Below, piece by piece: positions 33,893 to 45,119 of a stretch of DNA of 64,000 nt. This DNA is from Dactylis glomerata (taxonomy: Eukaryota > Streptophyta > Magnoliopsida > Poales > Poaceae). Position numbers and translations under genes: made by a program. Position 1 is the first letter of the stretch; each line of letters starts with the position of its first letter. The notes beneath the pieces are model-generated. The model was not told the DNA's origin. It worked only from the letters and a program-made list of their open reading frames with translations, and searched no databases. Location of the stretch: assembly GCA_007115705.1 (NCBI GenBank), contig QXEO01000832.1, positions 434,001 to 498,000 on the forward strand. Reading direction: 5' to 3'.

Positions 33893-34280
33893 GGACCAAA
33901 ATTTCGGTGAGCTCTGTTTTCTCCGGTTTCTACAAACCTCTGAAGAACACTGACCAGTTCAGCTGGGGATGTCGTCGATCACCCAGGCTGGGATCGGAGC
34001 TGCGGCTGGCGGTGCTCGTGTAGGAAGAGCTGGTTCACTGTCGGATGTAGACACAGTCCGCGACGAGGTAAACAAGAGGATTTTCCGGTTCAATTACTGG
34101 TTGGGTTCCTCACAGTGACCTGATATCGTGGACGTTCCTGTGGAGAGCCATGGATACAGACATCGCAGATGATTGTGGTCCATGACGCAGCCCAGTGAAC
34201 TGGACCGGTAAATTAGAAACGAGACCGTCTACTATTTAATGTGGCCCTGTGTGACTAGAGCATTGTTCCCAATTAGGCAC
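33893..34280. other. unassigned host-like sequence
   Basis: Contains a short plus-strand open stretch (about 33966-34075, with ARVGRAGSLSDVDTVRDEVN) ending at a possible splice donor, which could be an exon remnant. I do not recognise the protein. Confidence 0.3.
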
Positions 34281-35343
34281 GTTGGGTGTGTTTGGTAGCC
34301 CGTGTCAACTCAGATTCTCTATCTCACCTCAGCCAAGCTGCTTTCAGACAAGTTGACATCAGATATTCTTGTATGTTTGGTAGCCCGGGTCTACTGAGAC
34401 AAGCTGAATTGAGATGGTGTTTGGTAGCTTGTCTCAGTTAGGAATCGAAATATTTACACAAAGGACCTTGCACAATAAAGAAAAAAAGCAATCTAGTCCC
34501 TGAACAGAAAAATAAGAAGCAACGGGTCCTTAACAGAAAACTAAAAAGCATTTAGGTCCTTAACAGAAAATTACAAAAGCAATCGGGTCCCTGGGTTGGC
34601 TCCACGGTCGACCGGCCGTCCAGCGCCGGCGAGGGGCGAGGCCGCCGTCGCCCCGGCCAGCTGCGAGGCCGCCGTGGCCCAGGACAGCAGCGCGGCCGCC
34701 GTCGCCGAGGCAGCTTGCGCGACCGCCGTCGCCGAGGCAGCTTGCGCGGCCGCCGTCGCCGAGGCAGCTTGCGCGGCTGCCGTCGCCCAGGGAGCTCGCG
34801 CGGTCGTCGTCGCCCAGGCCAGCTCGCGGGGTCGTCGCCGGGAGCTCGCGCGCCGGCCATCGCCAGGAGCTTGCGCAGGTCGCCAGGAGCTCGCGCGGCA
34901 GATCCCGTCGAGGAAGGTCGCCAGGAGCTCGCATCGAGGAAGGTCGCGCGGCAGGTCCCGTCGAGGAAGGTCGCGCGGCAGGTCTGCAGCTGTGGGCGGC
35001 GGGCCGGCGGCGTCTGTGGCGCTCGGGGCGTCTGCGACGGCGGTGGGTGGCGGGCGGCGGCCGGTGCGTCGGGAGGAGAAGACACGAATGAGGGGAAGAG
35101 AGAGTGGGGGAGGGGGTCTGGGGGGGGGGCCACGCGGTGGGCGGCCTTGCGGGGGCGAACTCAGCCGGGCTGAGTTGAGAAGCTCGATTTGAGCTTCTCT
35201 ACTCAGCCTGGCTGAGACGTCTTTTCGGGGCGAGGTGGGCATAGCCCGATGCGCTGACCCGGGCTAACAAACACTAGTTTGCTCTCGATTCTCTGCCGGG
35301 ATGGGAATTTCTGAGGTAGGCCGGGCTACCAAACACGCCCGTT
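34281..35343. mobile_element. TIR DNA transposon with GC-rich minisatellite core
   Basis: Ends GGGTGTGTTTGGTAGCCCG (34284) and its complement (ending 35340) match with one mismatch over 19 bp; gtt flanks both sides (34281-34283, 35341-35343). Subterminal copies of TGTTTGGTAGC recur near 34373 and 34417. The centre (34600-35190) is very GC-rich and built of tandem units of about 27 bp (GCCGTCGCCGAGGCAGCTTG). It gives long open frames in several phases of both strands, as repeats do. No transposase. The TIR style is like PIF/Harbinger or hAT MITEs; the superfamily is not settled. Confidence 0.7.
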
Positions 35344-35576
35344 ATACTGCGGTGAATACCAGCCTACATGGCGCACAGCGGTTGGCCTATTTACCGAGAG
35401 CATCTGGACCCGGGTTCCAAATAGGATTCCCGTATGTTGCATAGTAAAATTATGGCCATTGTATTAGTCATGATACTACACCTTGTCGTTTTTGGTCATG
35501 TTAAACACTTTTGTATTGAAACTAGACATGTACATGCATATCGTACATTCTCTACACACATAATATATGCCTTAAT
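35344..35576. other. unassigned spacer
   Basis: AT-rich; nothing recognised. Confidence 0.3.
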
Positions 35577-36330
35577 TTGCAATTTCAATTATTAACTGGT
35601 GGACACAGTGTCGTTGCTCCTTGTGACTTAACGAGGCAGCAGCAGAAATATGCAGACTGGCAGTTCGCTTCACTCTGTCCGGGAAAAGGTAGCGGAAATG
35701 GGCTTCGGCCTTCGGGCTTTCAACTTATTCGCTGGTGTGTGGGCTCCTTTGCATTTCCAACAATTAAAGCATCTGCCGTTGGTGTTGTACAAGAACCATT
35801 AAAGTTCTTTCTGTTTTCCTGAATCAAAAGGGAGGTTCATGATGGATTTGCTTGAAACATAGGTGGTCCGGTCGTAACTCATTCAGGCGTGTCCACGGCT
35901 AACAACATTGTCGAAAGTCTTTTAGCGACGAGTTGCGAGAAAACCAAATCCAATTCAAACGTTGTTTGGTTGCCATTTCAATGCACGCGCGGCGGTAGGA
36001 AAGCATTCAGGCAATTAATCAAGACGATGCTCTCGTGCGAGGGGTTTCAGCGTAGAGCCGTACAGACTGCATAGTAGAAATTCCCGTTTTCGAGAAGACG
36101 AGACGGGGAACGGCACGGGGTTTCATCTCATCAGCAGCCTCGGCCGACGATCAGATAAACAAGCCTGATCACCAGCGAGAGCAGACCCGTTCTGCTCTCA
36201 CAGCTGGCGACCCGACCGACGTGTGTACGCTGGACAGATCAGCGCAGGTGCTACAGGTGTCAAAATTAACGATCGCGCAGAACACGTACGCTACGGGTAA
36301 CGAGCAGCAGATTTAACTAATCCCCACGCC
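35577..36330 (+). repeat. duplicated host segment, copy B
   Basis: The most continuous copy of the segment seen at 16085 (A), 43580 (D) and 48830/51164 (C). It lacks the Harbinger and CACTA insertions of A and C and so shows their empty sites. Its 81-codon open frame at 35577-35822 is not kept in copy A and is not claimed as a gene. Confidence 0.75.
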
Positions 36331-36579
36331 TCGCTCGTGATGAACTGATGACTGAGACCGTACGAACGTGCGGCATACAATGGGGTTTAGCGTACGTGCT
36401 TCACGGTTCATTCGATCGAATCAATCATATGGCAATAATACATGTTACGAAATATTTCCTCCTAATTGCGAATGGAAAACATAGAAGAAAGAAAATTTCC
36501 AACTAGAGAAAGAAGAGGGCACAATTGTTGGCGATGAAAATCTTAAAGTACACATAACATAATATTACAAAAAATTATT
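36331..36579. other. unassigned spacer
   Basis: Sequence between copy B and the LINE; no feature recognised. Confidence 0.3.
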
Positions 36580-39168
36580 CGGGGCGCCGGTTCACAGTAA
36601 ATTTTCACTTAGAGAAGACCTTATTGCTGATATCCCTCAAATTTCAAACATTGAAAATACTATATACTCACATCCGACTTCACGGAGGAAGTGGTATTTG
36701 GGGCCATTTCTCAAATGGAACATAATAAGGCCTCCTGCGAAATTTTATAAATCGTTTTGGCAAGTTCTCAAAAATGATCTTATGGCAATGTTTGTGCAAC
36801 TATAGCAAGGAGATTTGCCGTTGTATAAACTGAACTTTGATGTGATTACTTTGTTGCCAAAAAAAAGAATGCAGTTCAAATTTCAGCAATATAGGCCAAT
36901 TTGTTTACTTAACGTTAGTTTTAAGATTTTCACGAAGGTGGGGACAAATAGAATCACGAAGATTGCCCATAAAGTAATTAGGCCTACTCAAATAGTTTTT
37001 ATGCCTGCTAGACATATTTTAGAAGGTGTGGTTGTCTTACATGAAATCATTCATGAACTTCACCGGAAGAAGATGGGTGGGGTCTTGTTCAAAATTGATT
37101 TTAAAAAGGCATATGACAAAGTTAAATGGACATTTTTGCAATAAACTTTGAGGATGAAAGGTTTTGACCAAAAGTGGTGCGACCTCATTACAAATTTTGT
37201 GCAAGGAGTGTCGGTAGGAGTACGGGTCAATGACGATATTGGACATTATTTCCAAACAAGAAAGGGTCTTAGGCAGGGTGATTCTCTTTCACCATTGCTT
37301 TTCAATATTGTTGCGGATATGCTAGCTATCCTCATTGCAAGGGCAAAAGAGGATGGCCAAGTAGGAGGGCTCATACCTCATCTAGTTGAGGTAGGAGTAT
37401 CTATCTTACAATACGCTGATGATGCGATCTTATTCATGGAACACGACGTACAGAAGGCTGTTAATATGAAGTTGATTCTCTGTATCTTTGAACAACTATC
37501 CGGGTTGAATATAAATTTTCACAAAAGTGAGATTTTCTGTTTTGGACAAGCAAAAGCAATGGAAGAGCAATACAAACAAATATTTGGTTGTGAGGTTGGT
37601 TCTCTTCTTTTCGGTACTTAGCAATCCCAATTCATTATAGAAGGCTTCAAAACAAACAATGGAACCCGGTACAAAACGGATTTCAAAAGAAAAACTAGGG
37701 TGTTGGTTAGGAAAGCTTCTCTCATACGGTGATAGGCTTATCCTCATTAATTCGGTGCTTACAAGCTTACCAATGTTTATGCTATATTTTCTAGAAATAC
37801 CTAAAGGGGTATAGAAGAGATTAGATTTTTATCACTCATGTTTTTTTTGGCAGAGTGACGGACATAAACATAAGTACTGTTTAACGAAATGGAATATTAT
37901 ATATAGACCAAAGGATCAAGGGGCCTTAGGAATTGAGGTACTTGACATTAAGAATAAATGTTTACTAAGCAAGTGGTTGTTCAAGATCCTTCATGATGAG
38001 GGAGTCTGGCAAGAGCTTATACAAAATAAATACCTTAAAAATAAGATATTGTCACAAGTGATGGCTAAGCCTACTGATTCTTAGTTTTGGAAAGGATTAA
38101 TGAGAGTTAAGAATGACTTCTTTCAAAGAGGGTCATTTGCTGTAGGAAATGGTCAATCGACTTGCTTTTGGGAGGACACATGGCTAGGGGAGATGTCCCT
38201 AGCTGATCAATATCCCATGTTATACAATATAGTTCGCCGGGAAAATGTTTTAGTGACCGATGTACTTGCACAAAACCCTCTGTGTATAGAGTTCCGGAGG
38301 ACGTTGTCCAATGATAAGTGGGTCGCTTGGTTACATTTGGTACAATCGTCTCATGTCCATATCCCTTACAAATGAAGATGAAAAATTTGTTTGGAAACTT
38401 ACTGAATCAGGAACTTTTACAGTGAAATCTATGTATGCAGATTTCTTAAATGGACACATGGTCTTCTTAAGAAAATATATTTGGAAATGGAAGGTTCCAT
38501 TAAAGATTAAGATCTTTATGTGGTTCCTGCACAATAAAGTAATTCTTACAAAAGATAATTTGGCAAAACGAAATTGGAATTGATGTAAGAAGTGTGCTTT
38601 TTGTGACTCAGAGGAGTCCATTAACCACTTTTTTTTATTGTCCTTTCGCTCACCTGGTTTGGAGAGTGGTTTTTTTACTTTTGCTATTGCCCCACCTTCT
38701 AATGTGACGAATATGCTCAGTAATTGGTTGAATGGGGTTGATAAGAAAACTAGAGTGCAGATTTGTGTGGGGACTTGCGCTTAAGTATAATCGTTGTGGA
38801 ATTGTAGAAATGATGTTATCTTTAACAAAAACAAAAATATCAACTATTTACAGGTTATCCGCAAGGCTACTCATTGGATTCACGAATGGTCCTTTCTTCT
38901 ACCGGAGGCGCAACAAGCTCATATGAATTTTGGGTGTTCCCGTATGAAGACGGTTGCACTGGCTATCTACAACTAGGGTGGTTGGTTGCACACTAGATTT
39001 CTTAGAGATGCATAGGCAATATGTACTTTTATTATTTTGATGGTTGATTTTCATGTCCATTCTGTGCGATCCATGAGATATAAACTCTGAATCATGAAAC
39101 TTTGTAATAAAAGGTTGTGTGCATCAATTAATGCAGAGGCTACGGCTATGCTCCCATTTTTTAAAAAA
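36580..39168 (+). mobile_element. LINE, plus strand, 5'-truncated
   Basis: Starts inside the linker before the reverse transcriptase and ends in an A-rich tail at about 39160-39168. No target duplication could be identified, so the left edge is approximate. It is of a different subfamily from the LINE at 12.6-15.8 kb and resembles the remnant at 0.3-1.2 kb. Confidence 0.8.
36660..38975 (+). pseudogene. LINE ORF2 remnant: reverse transcriptase and zf-RVT
   Basis: RT motifs in order: QQYRPICLLNVSFKIFTKV (36880), KIDFKKAYDKVKW (37093), RKGLRQGDSLSPLLFN (37258) and the catalytic LQYADDAILF at about 37408. The frame then breaks repeatedly. The thumb and the W-E-D-T-W-L segment (38168), FVWKLTESGTFTVKSMY (38388) and a Cys pattern near 38588 (KKCAFCDSEES) follow in shifted frames. 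Stops and shifts occur at 36806, 37142, 37621 and several later points. It is an old, dead copy. Confidence 0.85.
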
Positions 39169-39498
39169 AATCATACATACGTACGTAGCTTGATTCAGTC
39201 AACGGCGGAGCTGAAGATTCGGCACCCATGCTTAGAGCTGCATATGAACTGAAAATGTTGTTTCGTTGACATCTTTTTTGAGAAAACAAATCAAAAAACT
39301 AAAAAGAAAAACTGAGACAACCACCATCCTGTGTCCTTTTATCTCATCCCTCATGCGAGCAGAAAGACTACTTTCTGGTAGTTTGCTGACACCACATTAA
39401 ACCACGTGTCGGCACTACAGCGATTGTACTTCCCTTCACAAGTATTTTATAAAAGATTTGAGGTTGTCTCGCTATCGGATTCAGTTGGCCTCCAAGTG
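39169..39498. other. unassigned spacer
   Basis: About 330 bp, no feature recognised. Confidence 0.35.
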
Positions 39499-39570
39499 CT
39501 CCCTCCGTTCTAAAATATAAGATGTTTTAGCCCGTTATTGTCAAGCATATATATAGATGCAAAATAGTCT

Positions 39571-41106
39571 GCTACCACCGGTGGTAGCTATGCACCCTAA
39601 TCTAACCATTAGATCTTCCTTATAATAGATCTCAACCATACAGATATTTAACGGAGGGAAAGCCCAGCAAACGGAGGCGGATGGAGCCCTCCCGCACGGA
39701 CCCGCCTTTGCCCACACGGTTTCCATCCCTAAAAATCCACCACTGACCTCGGCCGCTGGGTGCTGCTCTTCCATCGCCCGCCCGCCGGCGACACCCGCTC
39801 CTCCACTTCCTTTCCATAGCCGCAACCACCACGCGCCCGCAGGCCTTCGTCCCGGTTCTCCTGCTGGACTCCAGCGAGGAAGCATGGCGGCCATGGAGCA
39901 GCGCGGCGCCAGGCTGAAACGAGGTCGGTGCCGGCACGCCCCTGAATCCCGCGTCGCTCGATGTGGGTGAAGTCGGGGGAGATCGGGCTACCATGCCCAG
40001 ATCGATGGCGCATGCCCGCGTGTGGGTGATTTCGAAGGAGATCGGGCGACGACCGCCCAGTTTCTTTTCCTGCGATGGACTTCCTCGTCTCCATCGATGC
40101 GATTTTCTCATTTTGTGTTTATATTTCTTTTCTTTTGCTGGGATGGATTTCTAATCCAAAACGGATGGCTGATGGAATTGAAAAAAAGATTGGCACGTTT
40201 TCCATCCAGTTTTTTGCATAGTAATCGTGGATTTTGATATGCTTTTTGATGTCCTCCATCGGCTCAGGTTCCATCCAGTGCGGTCACCTGATTTCCCATC
40301 GCCGACGCGAGGCTCTGCATCCTTCCACCCGCGCCGCACCACCAAGGCGTCGCCCAGGATCCCGGATCCGGTCGACCACACCGAGCGCCCGAGCGCGGCA
40401 CCTCACAATGCTCGGCTACCTCACAGGCCCAATCCCAGCTCGTCCCTACCGCAGCAATCACCGGCCCGCATCCTACTTCACTGTCCCGTCCAGCCCCCCG
40501 CTGCAGCGCGAGGAGGCTCGCCGGCGGCACGCGAGGGCGGTGCTTGCCGCCGTCGAGCGCGTCGCGGCCGGCTTCAGGCCGTGGAAGCCGATCTGGAGCG
40601 CGCCCGCTGCGGCAACGCCGATCTGGAGGAGCGGCTCCGGCAGATGACCGCGGAGGGCCAGGCGTGGCTGGGCGTCGCCAAGAGCCACGAGGCTGTCGCT
40701 GCCGGCCTGCGCGCCACCCTGGACCAGCTCCTGCAGCCCCCCCTGCTCCGGCGCCGTCGAGGGCGACGCAGAGGACGCCCAGTCCTGCTGCTTCGAGGCG
40801 ACGGCTCCGTCGTGCAAGGCGTGCGGCCAGGTGAGGCATGCGTTCTGCTTCTGCCGTGCCGGCACTGTCCCTGTGCGGCGCGTGCGAGCCCGCCGTGGAC
40901 ACGTTCCCTGTCTGCGAGGCCCGGAAGAACGCCTCGCTCCATGTTTCTTGTCTTGAGCCTCGGAGGTCGGAGCGAGGCGGCCCGCGCCGGCGTGTGTGTG
41001 TCGCGCAGCCAAGCCCGTGTGCGGGGCGCAGGCGATGTCGGGGTGGGATATCTGCTAACGATGGAACTGACGGACGCTAGGGTGTATAGCTACCACCGGT
41101 GGTAGC
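39571..41106. mobile_element. Pack-MULE-like TIR element carrying a RING-gene fragment
   Basis: The termini match at 28 of 30 bases in inverted orientation; the outer 18 bp, GCTACCACCGGTGGTAGC, is itself a perfect palindrome. The interior is GC-rich and holds a fragment of a BOI-type ubiquitin ligase gene plus unassigned sequence at 39630-40230. No transposase. The flanking 9-mers (aaatagtct, aaatctgtg) agree only partly, so the target duplication and the superfamily are unproven. Cargo and structure suggest a Pack-MULE. Confidence 0.65.
40505..40990 (+). pseudogene. BOI-type RING E3 ubiquitin ligase fragment
   Basis: Pieces in successive frames give EEARRRHARAVLAAVERVAA, LQAVEADLERARCGNADLEE, RLRQMTAEGQAWLGVAKSHE with LRATLDQLLQ, then SCCFEATAPSCKACG, GEACVLLLPCRH and CGACEPAVDTFPVCEARKNA. 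This is the coiled coil plus C-terminal RING of plant BOI/SBP1-like ligases (Cys pairs CKAC, PCRH, CGAC, PVC). At least four frameshifts separate the pieces. One RING cysteine is replaced (TFPVC where CPVC is usual). BOI proteins ubiquitinate regulators of stress and gibberellin responses; this is a dead captured copy. Confidence 0.8.
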
Positions 41107-41242
41107 AAATCTGTGTTGATATATAGATATCTTTTTGTAGAATAGAAACAAAAGGAGTGAACCTATATTATACAAAAAAAATCTGAATATATATGTGATA
41201 ACGATGGGCTAAAACATCTTATATTTTGGAATAGAGGGAGTA

Positions 41243-41716
41243 TTTGCGATTGGGCTGCATCATGCACCTGGGCCTGGAGTCGCGCTTGGTGAGGCCCGTC
41301 CCTTCTTCCTCTGTTCCTGGAATATTAGCGCTGCTAACACTAAGGACGCGTTTGGTAGCTGCAAGGAGTCCAACCAGCCCTGGGGAGCAGAAAGCCCGTT
41401 GATTGGATTCCTGGCCCAAGCCTGCGTTGTGTCCTGCACGCTGCTCAAAGCACCTCCGGGGCAGGCCCTGGAGAAACGTCCAAATCAAGCGTTTCCCTAG
41501 AGCCACCCTCCCCCAGAGCAATTTTGAGAATGCGGCGTACGCGCGGATGCAGGTGGCGGAGATGGCACGAGCTTAGGCTGTGTGGCGAAAAAGCGGCGGG
41601 AGAAATTCGATCACCGCCCGCTCTTCCGGCCCCTTATTTAGCTCAGCGCTCACCGCCGAAATTCAGACCCGCCATTTCCCCCAAATCGAGCTCGCCCCCT
41701 TCGAAGATCTGAAGCC
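41243..41716. other. left part of a probable PIF-like element
   Basis: TAA at 41341-41343 followed by GGACGCGTTTGGTAGCTGC resembles a PIF/Harbinger end and target. Related GTTTGGTTG motifs in inverted orientation lie at about 43375-43500. A clean right terminus was not found. Confidence 0.4.
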
Positions 41717-43084
41717 ATGGCTGGATCTTGCGCAGCGGCAAAGAGGAGGAGCTCGGCAGCGGCAGTGACGAGGAGCTCGGCGGCGGCTTTCGCCGGCGTC
41801 CCTTCTCCTTCTTCCCGACCCCTGTTCCGGCGGTAAGAACTCTCAATCCCTGGCTCTGGATGTATCTGTAGATGCCTTAGATCTAGTTTGCACATGATAG
41901 GATTAGGTAGTACCTTAGTCGATTTATGCCTCATAGTCGATTTAGTGGTGGATTTGCCTGTTCTGTAGGTCATGCCTTCCACCCCGTCGAGCACAGCCAC
42001 AGTGGTGCTGCCTTCCACCCCGTCGAGCACAGCCACAGTGGTGCTGCCTTCCACCCCATCTAGCACTAGCACGGTGGTGCTGCCGTCCACTCCTTTGAGC
42101 TCTCCAACATCAGCGCTTAATCCGACTCCCCTGAATGTGAGCATTTTTGGCCTTGCCATTGTTCATTGTTGTGCTTGCCATAGTGTACCTTGCCATTGTT
42201 TTCATTGCCATTGTTCTGCTTGCAATTGTTGTGCTTGCCATTGTTGTCCTTGCCATTGTTGTCCTTACCATTGTTGTCCTTGTCATTGTTGTGCTAGCCA
42301 TTGTAGTGATGTAGGTCATCTTGTTGAACCATATTGACTCGATTGTCATGCTTGGCATTGTTCACTGTTGTAGGTCGTCCTGCCGTCTCCAGATCTAATA
42401 AAACACATTCCATCTATGGCATGGATGGTGCCTGACAACTCACCATGTGTGGTGGAGGCGAGACAAAACATGATGTGGAATCCTAGTTTGTCAGAGTTCG
42501 TCCTAAACAGGATTTGCGAGCTTGTCGACAGGGGGCTTAACTTGAGCCGCGGCTTCAAAGAGTGCTATCTGAGAAGTGTCTGCAACGATGTAAAAGATTT
42601 CACACACATTACCATCACCCCTGGTCAGGTGTACAACCACATGAGGAAGTGGAAAGCGAAGTGGGTGACGGTGTGCAAGCTTAAGAAGCTTCTAGGGGTG
42701 ACATTTGATAGCACGAGCTATGCGATCGTGGTGGACAAGGATGAGTTGAAGCATCTGATCATGGTGAGCTTTGCATATCACTTCTTTGATCAACATGTTC
42801 AAACTACTATGGTTTACTCAACTAAGGAAATCTCATCTCAATGTTAGAAATTCCCGAAGGACGTCGAGTTCCTGAACAGGCCCATCGTCAACTATCGCCA
42901 GATGAAGCGCATCTTCGATCAACCACCTATCGTGAACTGGAAGAAGGTGTACTCTACCTCCAACCTGATTGCAGCGATCGACCACCTTGCGGACAACAAG
43001 ACCGACGGTACTTTCTTCGCTCGCATGACAGCGGCAGACAGAAAGATCTGGCTTAGGATGTGGCTGCGCAAGCACCATGCTTAG
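41717..43084 (+). CDS. Myb/SANT-like DNA-binding protein, PIF ORF1 type, with introns
   Basis: Exons 41969-42136, 42374-42763 and 42848-43084 join in phase 0 through GT-AG introns of 237 and 84 bp and give about 250 residues without a stop. A possible first exon (41717-41832, ATG at 41717, donor GTAAGA) fits by splice signals, but its phase is off by one or two, so the true start may be the ATG at 41972. The protein begins with three 12-residue Pro/Ser/Thr repeats (PSTPSSTATVVL). Next comes a Myb/SANT-like trihelix (WNPSLSEFVLNRICELVDRG, later TPGQVYNHMRKWKAKW) and then a C-terminal domain with FLNRPIVNYRQMKRIFDQ and WLRMWLRKHHA. Such proteins are the DNA-binding partner of PIF/Harbinger transposases or domesticated relatives. 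No transposase partner lies beside it. Confidence 0.65.
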
Positions 43085-43579
43085 TTCACCTGGCCTATGC
43101 TATTGTTATGTCTCCTATTGCTCGCCTAATATTCATTCGACTAGCTAGGAACTGATGAAAACTTCATGCCAGACCTGTAATATTTTGGGAGGTGGTACTA
43201 ATACCACTCCGCTGATGAACTTGTGATGCATCATGAGCTGTTGGTTTTTTGGGGTAGCTCGTGATGCATCCGTAATCATAATGAACTGTTAGTTTAAGAT
43301 CGTTCAGCTTTGTGTGCTATGTGCTGGGTATGTTCCCCTCTTCAAGGAAGAGGTTACCAGATTGCTGGTCCGTGTTGCAACCAAACAGCGTGAGCGTTGC
43401 ATGAAATGGTTTACTGCGAGCAACCAAACACTGCAGACAGCGTTTCCTCTCATGTGCGAAACAGTGTATCGTAGACAACCAAACAAAACAACCAAGTTTT
43501 TGCATCGCATGGTGCGACCCAGGCCCCGAGCGCCTGCGCCCAGGCTATCAATCGCGCACTAACAGAGAAGTCCAGCACT
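43085..43579. other. 3' region of the SANT-gene element
   Basis: Non-coding. It contains several copies of the AACCAAACA motif (about 43380-43490) that look like subterminal repeats of a PIF-like element. Short frames here are not genes. Confidence 0.4.
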
Positions 43580-43805
43580 GCAGCAGCCTTGGTCGACCAG
43601 ATAAATACGCGAGATCACCAACGACTCTGGAGAGTCTGGACTCGGTCGCTGTGCTCACAGCTGGCGACCCGATCGACCGACGTGTGCACGCTGGACAGAT
43701 CAGCGCCCCGCTGTCGTCTAGCCTCCTGCGTGCTACAGGTGTGTCAAAACGACCGCGCAGAACACGCTGCGTGTAATGAGCAGCAGCAGATTAACTAGTA
43801 GTATA
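43580..43805 (+). repeat. duplicated host segment, copy D (partial)
   Basis: Collinear with the right part of copy B: CACAGCTGGCGACCCGA, ACGCTGGACAGATCAGCGC, CTACAGGTGT, GACCGCGCAGAACACG and GAGCAGCAG with GATTAACTA. The 20-mer around ACGCGAGATCACCAACGAC (about 43606) recurs at about 44308. Confidence 0.7.
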
Positions 43806-44656
43806 ATCCCCACGCCAAGCTCATGCGCTGTGCGTGGATGACATTTCAACCAGCAGCAGTAGAATTAATGTTGCTTGCTTGACATTCAAGTAGTACGTAC
43901 AGTGGCGCGCTTGATGGCCAACTGTCACGTACGTACGCCTCGCGGGGCTCGGGTGCTTATCATACTAACGCGTGCTGGACAAATCTACACCTCGCTGTCT
44001 TGTTCGAGCTCTAATTAGAGTGAAGCGATCGGGTTCCCTAAAAAAAAAGAGTGAAGCGATCGGGCTGATGACCGCCGTGCAGTGTGCAGACAAGTAGTTA
44101 AATTAGCGAAGACCCGACTAGTGAATGCACTTGGTATCCGTAAGTTGAGCCTTTGCAAGCTGCCCAGCATTGCCATACCATGCATGCTACCGTCCAAGTG
44201 ATCAGGTATCGATGGAAACATGCACGAGCTGCTAACCGCGGCGCTGGTAATCTTTGCTGTAAAATGCCATGACTGCCAAAACGATTTCATATCCGTACGC
44301 ACAAAACGCGAGATCACCAACGACAATGGACTCTCTCTCTCTCTCTTTCTTGGCGGTTAGCACGCTAGCAGCGAGCGATTCCATATCCGTACGTACTGCC
44401 GAGCGGGTTTCACGCACAAGCAGCCAAACCTCACCAACCTCGCATCTACACTCGGGCCGGGTGTGCATGTGTGATACGTACATGGTGGCATATATATAGT
44501 GATTGATCTGCAACGCTATGAACTGAACATGGTGGAATATGCAATTCCCTCCTCGGTGCAGCATGCGTGATAGACTGATAGTGCAGCATGGTGGAATATG
44601 CGCATGTGAGCGGCCATGCATGCAGCTGTCACTGCTCATGTATCCTCCAGATCGCT
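43806..44656. other. unassigned, low-repeat host-like sequence
   Basis: No stable frame. It has a short CT repeat (44333-44347) and two nearby copies of GAGTGAAGCGATCGGG (about 44020 and 44050). It may be regulatory or intergenic remains of the duplicated locus. Confidence 0.35.
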
Positions 44657-44853
44657 CCATGCCAAGGCTATTTAGACAAAATTAACCCAAACTTGAAACG
44701 ATTTCAAAAAATAAACCATCGGCGAAACTATTTTACGCGAATAACCCTTTTTTGCTTCGCCATCCACGGTGGCGACGCAGATGATGGTGCGTCGCCACTG
44801 CCAGTGGCGCGGCAGTGGCTGCCACGTAAGATAAGCGGGTCCCGCCCTGGAAG

Positions 44854-45020
44854 TGCTTCGCCACTGGTAGTGGCGACGCACAAGTGCCTGCTTCGCCACT
44901 GAGGGTGGCGAAGCACAAGTGCCTGCTTCGCCACTGGTAGTGGCGAAGCACAAGTGTCTGCTTCGCCACTGGTAGTGGCGAAGCACAAGTGCCTGCTTCG
45001 CCACTGAGGGTGGCGAAGCA
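44854..45020. repeat. array of five 27-bp palindromes, period 35 bp, in the left TIR
   Basis: Units start at 44854, 44889, 44924, 44959 and 44994. Each is TGCTTCGCCACT-n3-AGTGGCGAAGCA or a near variant, separated by CAAGTGCC. Each unit can fold into a hairpin of about 12 bp. Matching units in the right TIR start at 46753, 46838, 46873 and 46908. Confidence 0.9.
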
Positions 45021-45119
45021 CTTTAGGTTTAGGGTTTCCCGCCCAGCCCCGAGCTGGCCTCCTCCCTCACTTCCTCCCTCATCTCCAGCAAAGGCGGCTG
45101 CTCTCTCTAGACTTGTGTC

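Larger units (their letters stand above)
39499..41242. mobile_element. Stowaway MITE split by an inserted element
   Basis: The left half (39499-39570) begins CTCCCTCCGTTCTAAAATAT and the right half (41107-41240) ends with its complement and TA (41241-41242). The arms TAAGATGTTTTAGCCC and GGGCTAAAACATCTTA pair. The intervening 1.5 kb is a separate insertion. Confidence 0.8.

Noticed and set aside
34552..35242. Frames of up to 223 codons on both strands
   Set aside because: Translation of a tandem minisatellite inside a TIR element; repeats of 27 bp stay open in all frames.
40227..41105. 292-codon open frame as a single gene
   Set aside because: The recognisable BOI/RING pieces are spread over three frames; this frame covers only some of them and runs through the TIR.
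39562..41115. 9-bp target duplication for the Pack-MULE-like element
   Set aside because: Flanking 9-mers share only the first four bases, so the superfamily was left open.
44854..45020. CRISPR-like array (regular 35-bp period)
   Set aside because: Units are palindromes with nearly identical 8-bp spacers, in a plant transposon TIR, with an inverted partner array and no cas genes.
44672..45021. Repetitive proteins from 44.7-45.0 and 46.8-47.1 kb
   Set aside because: They translate the palindromic hairpin arrays of the Mutator TIRs, not genes.
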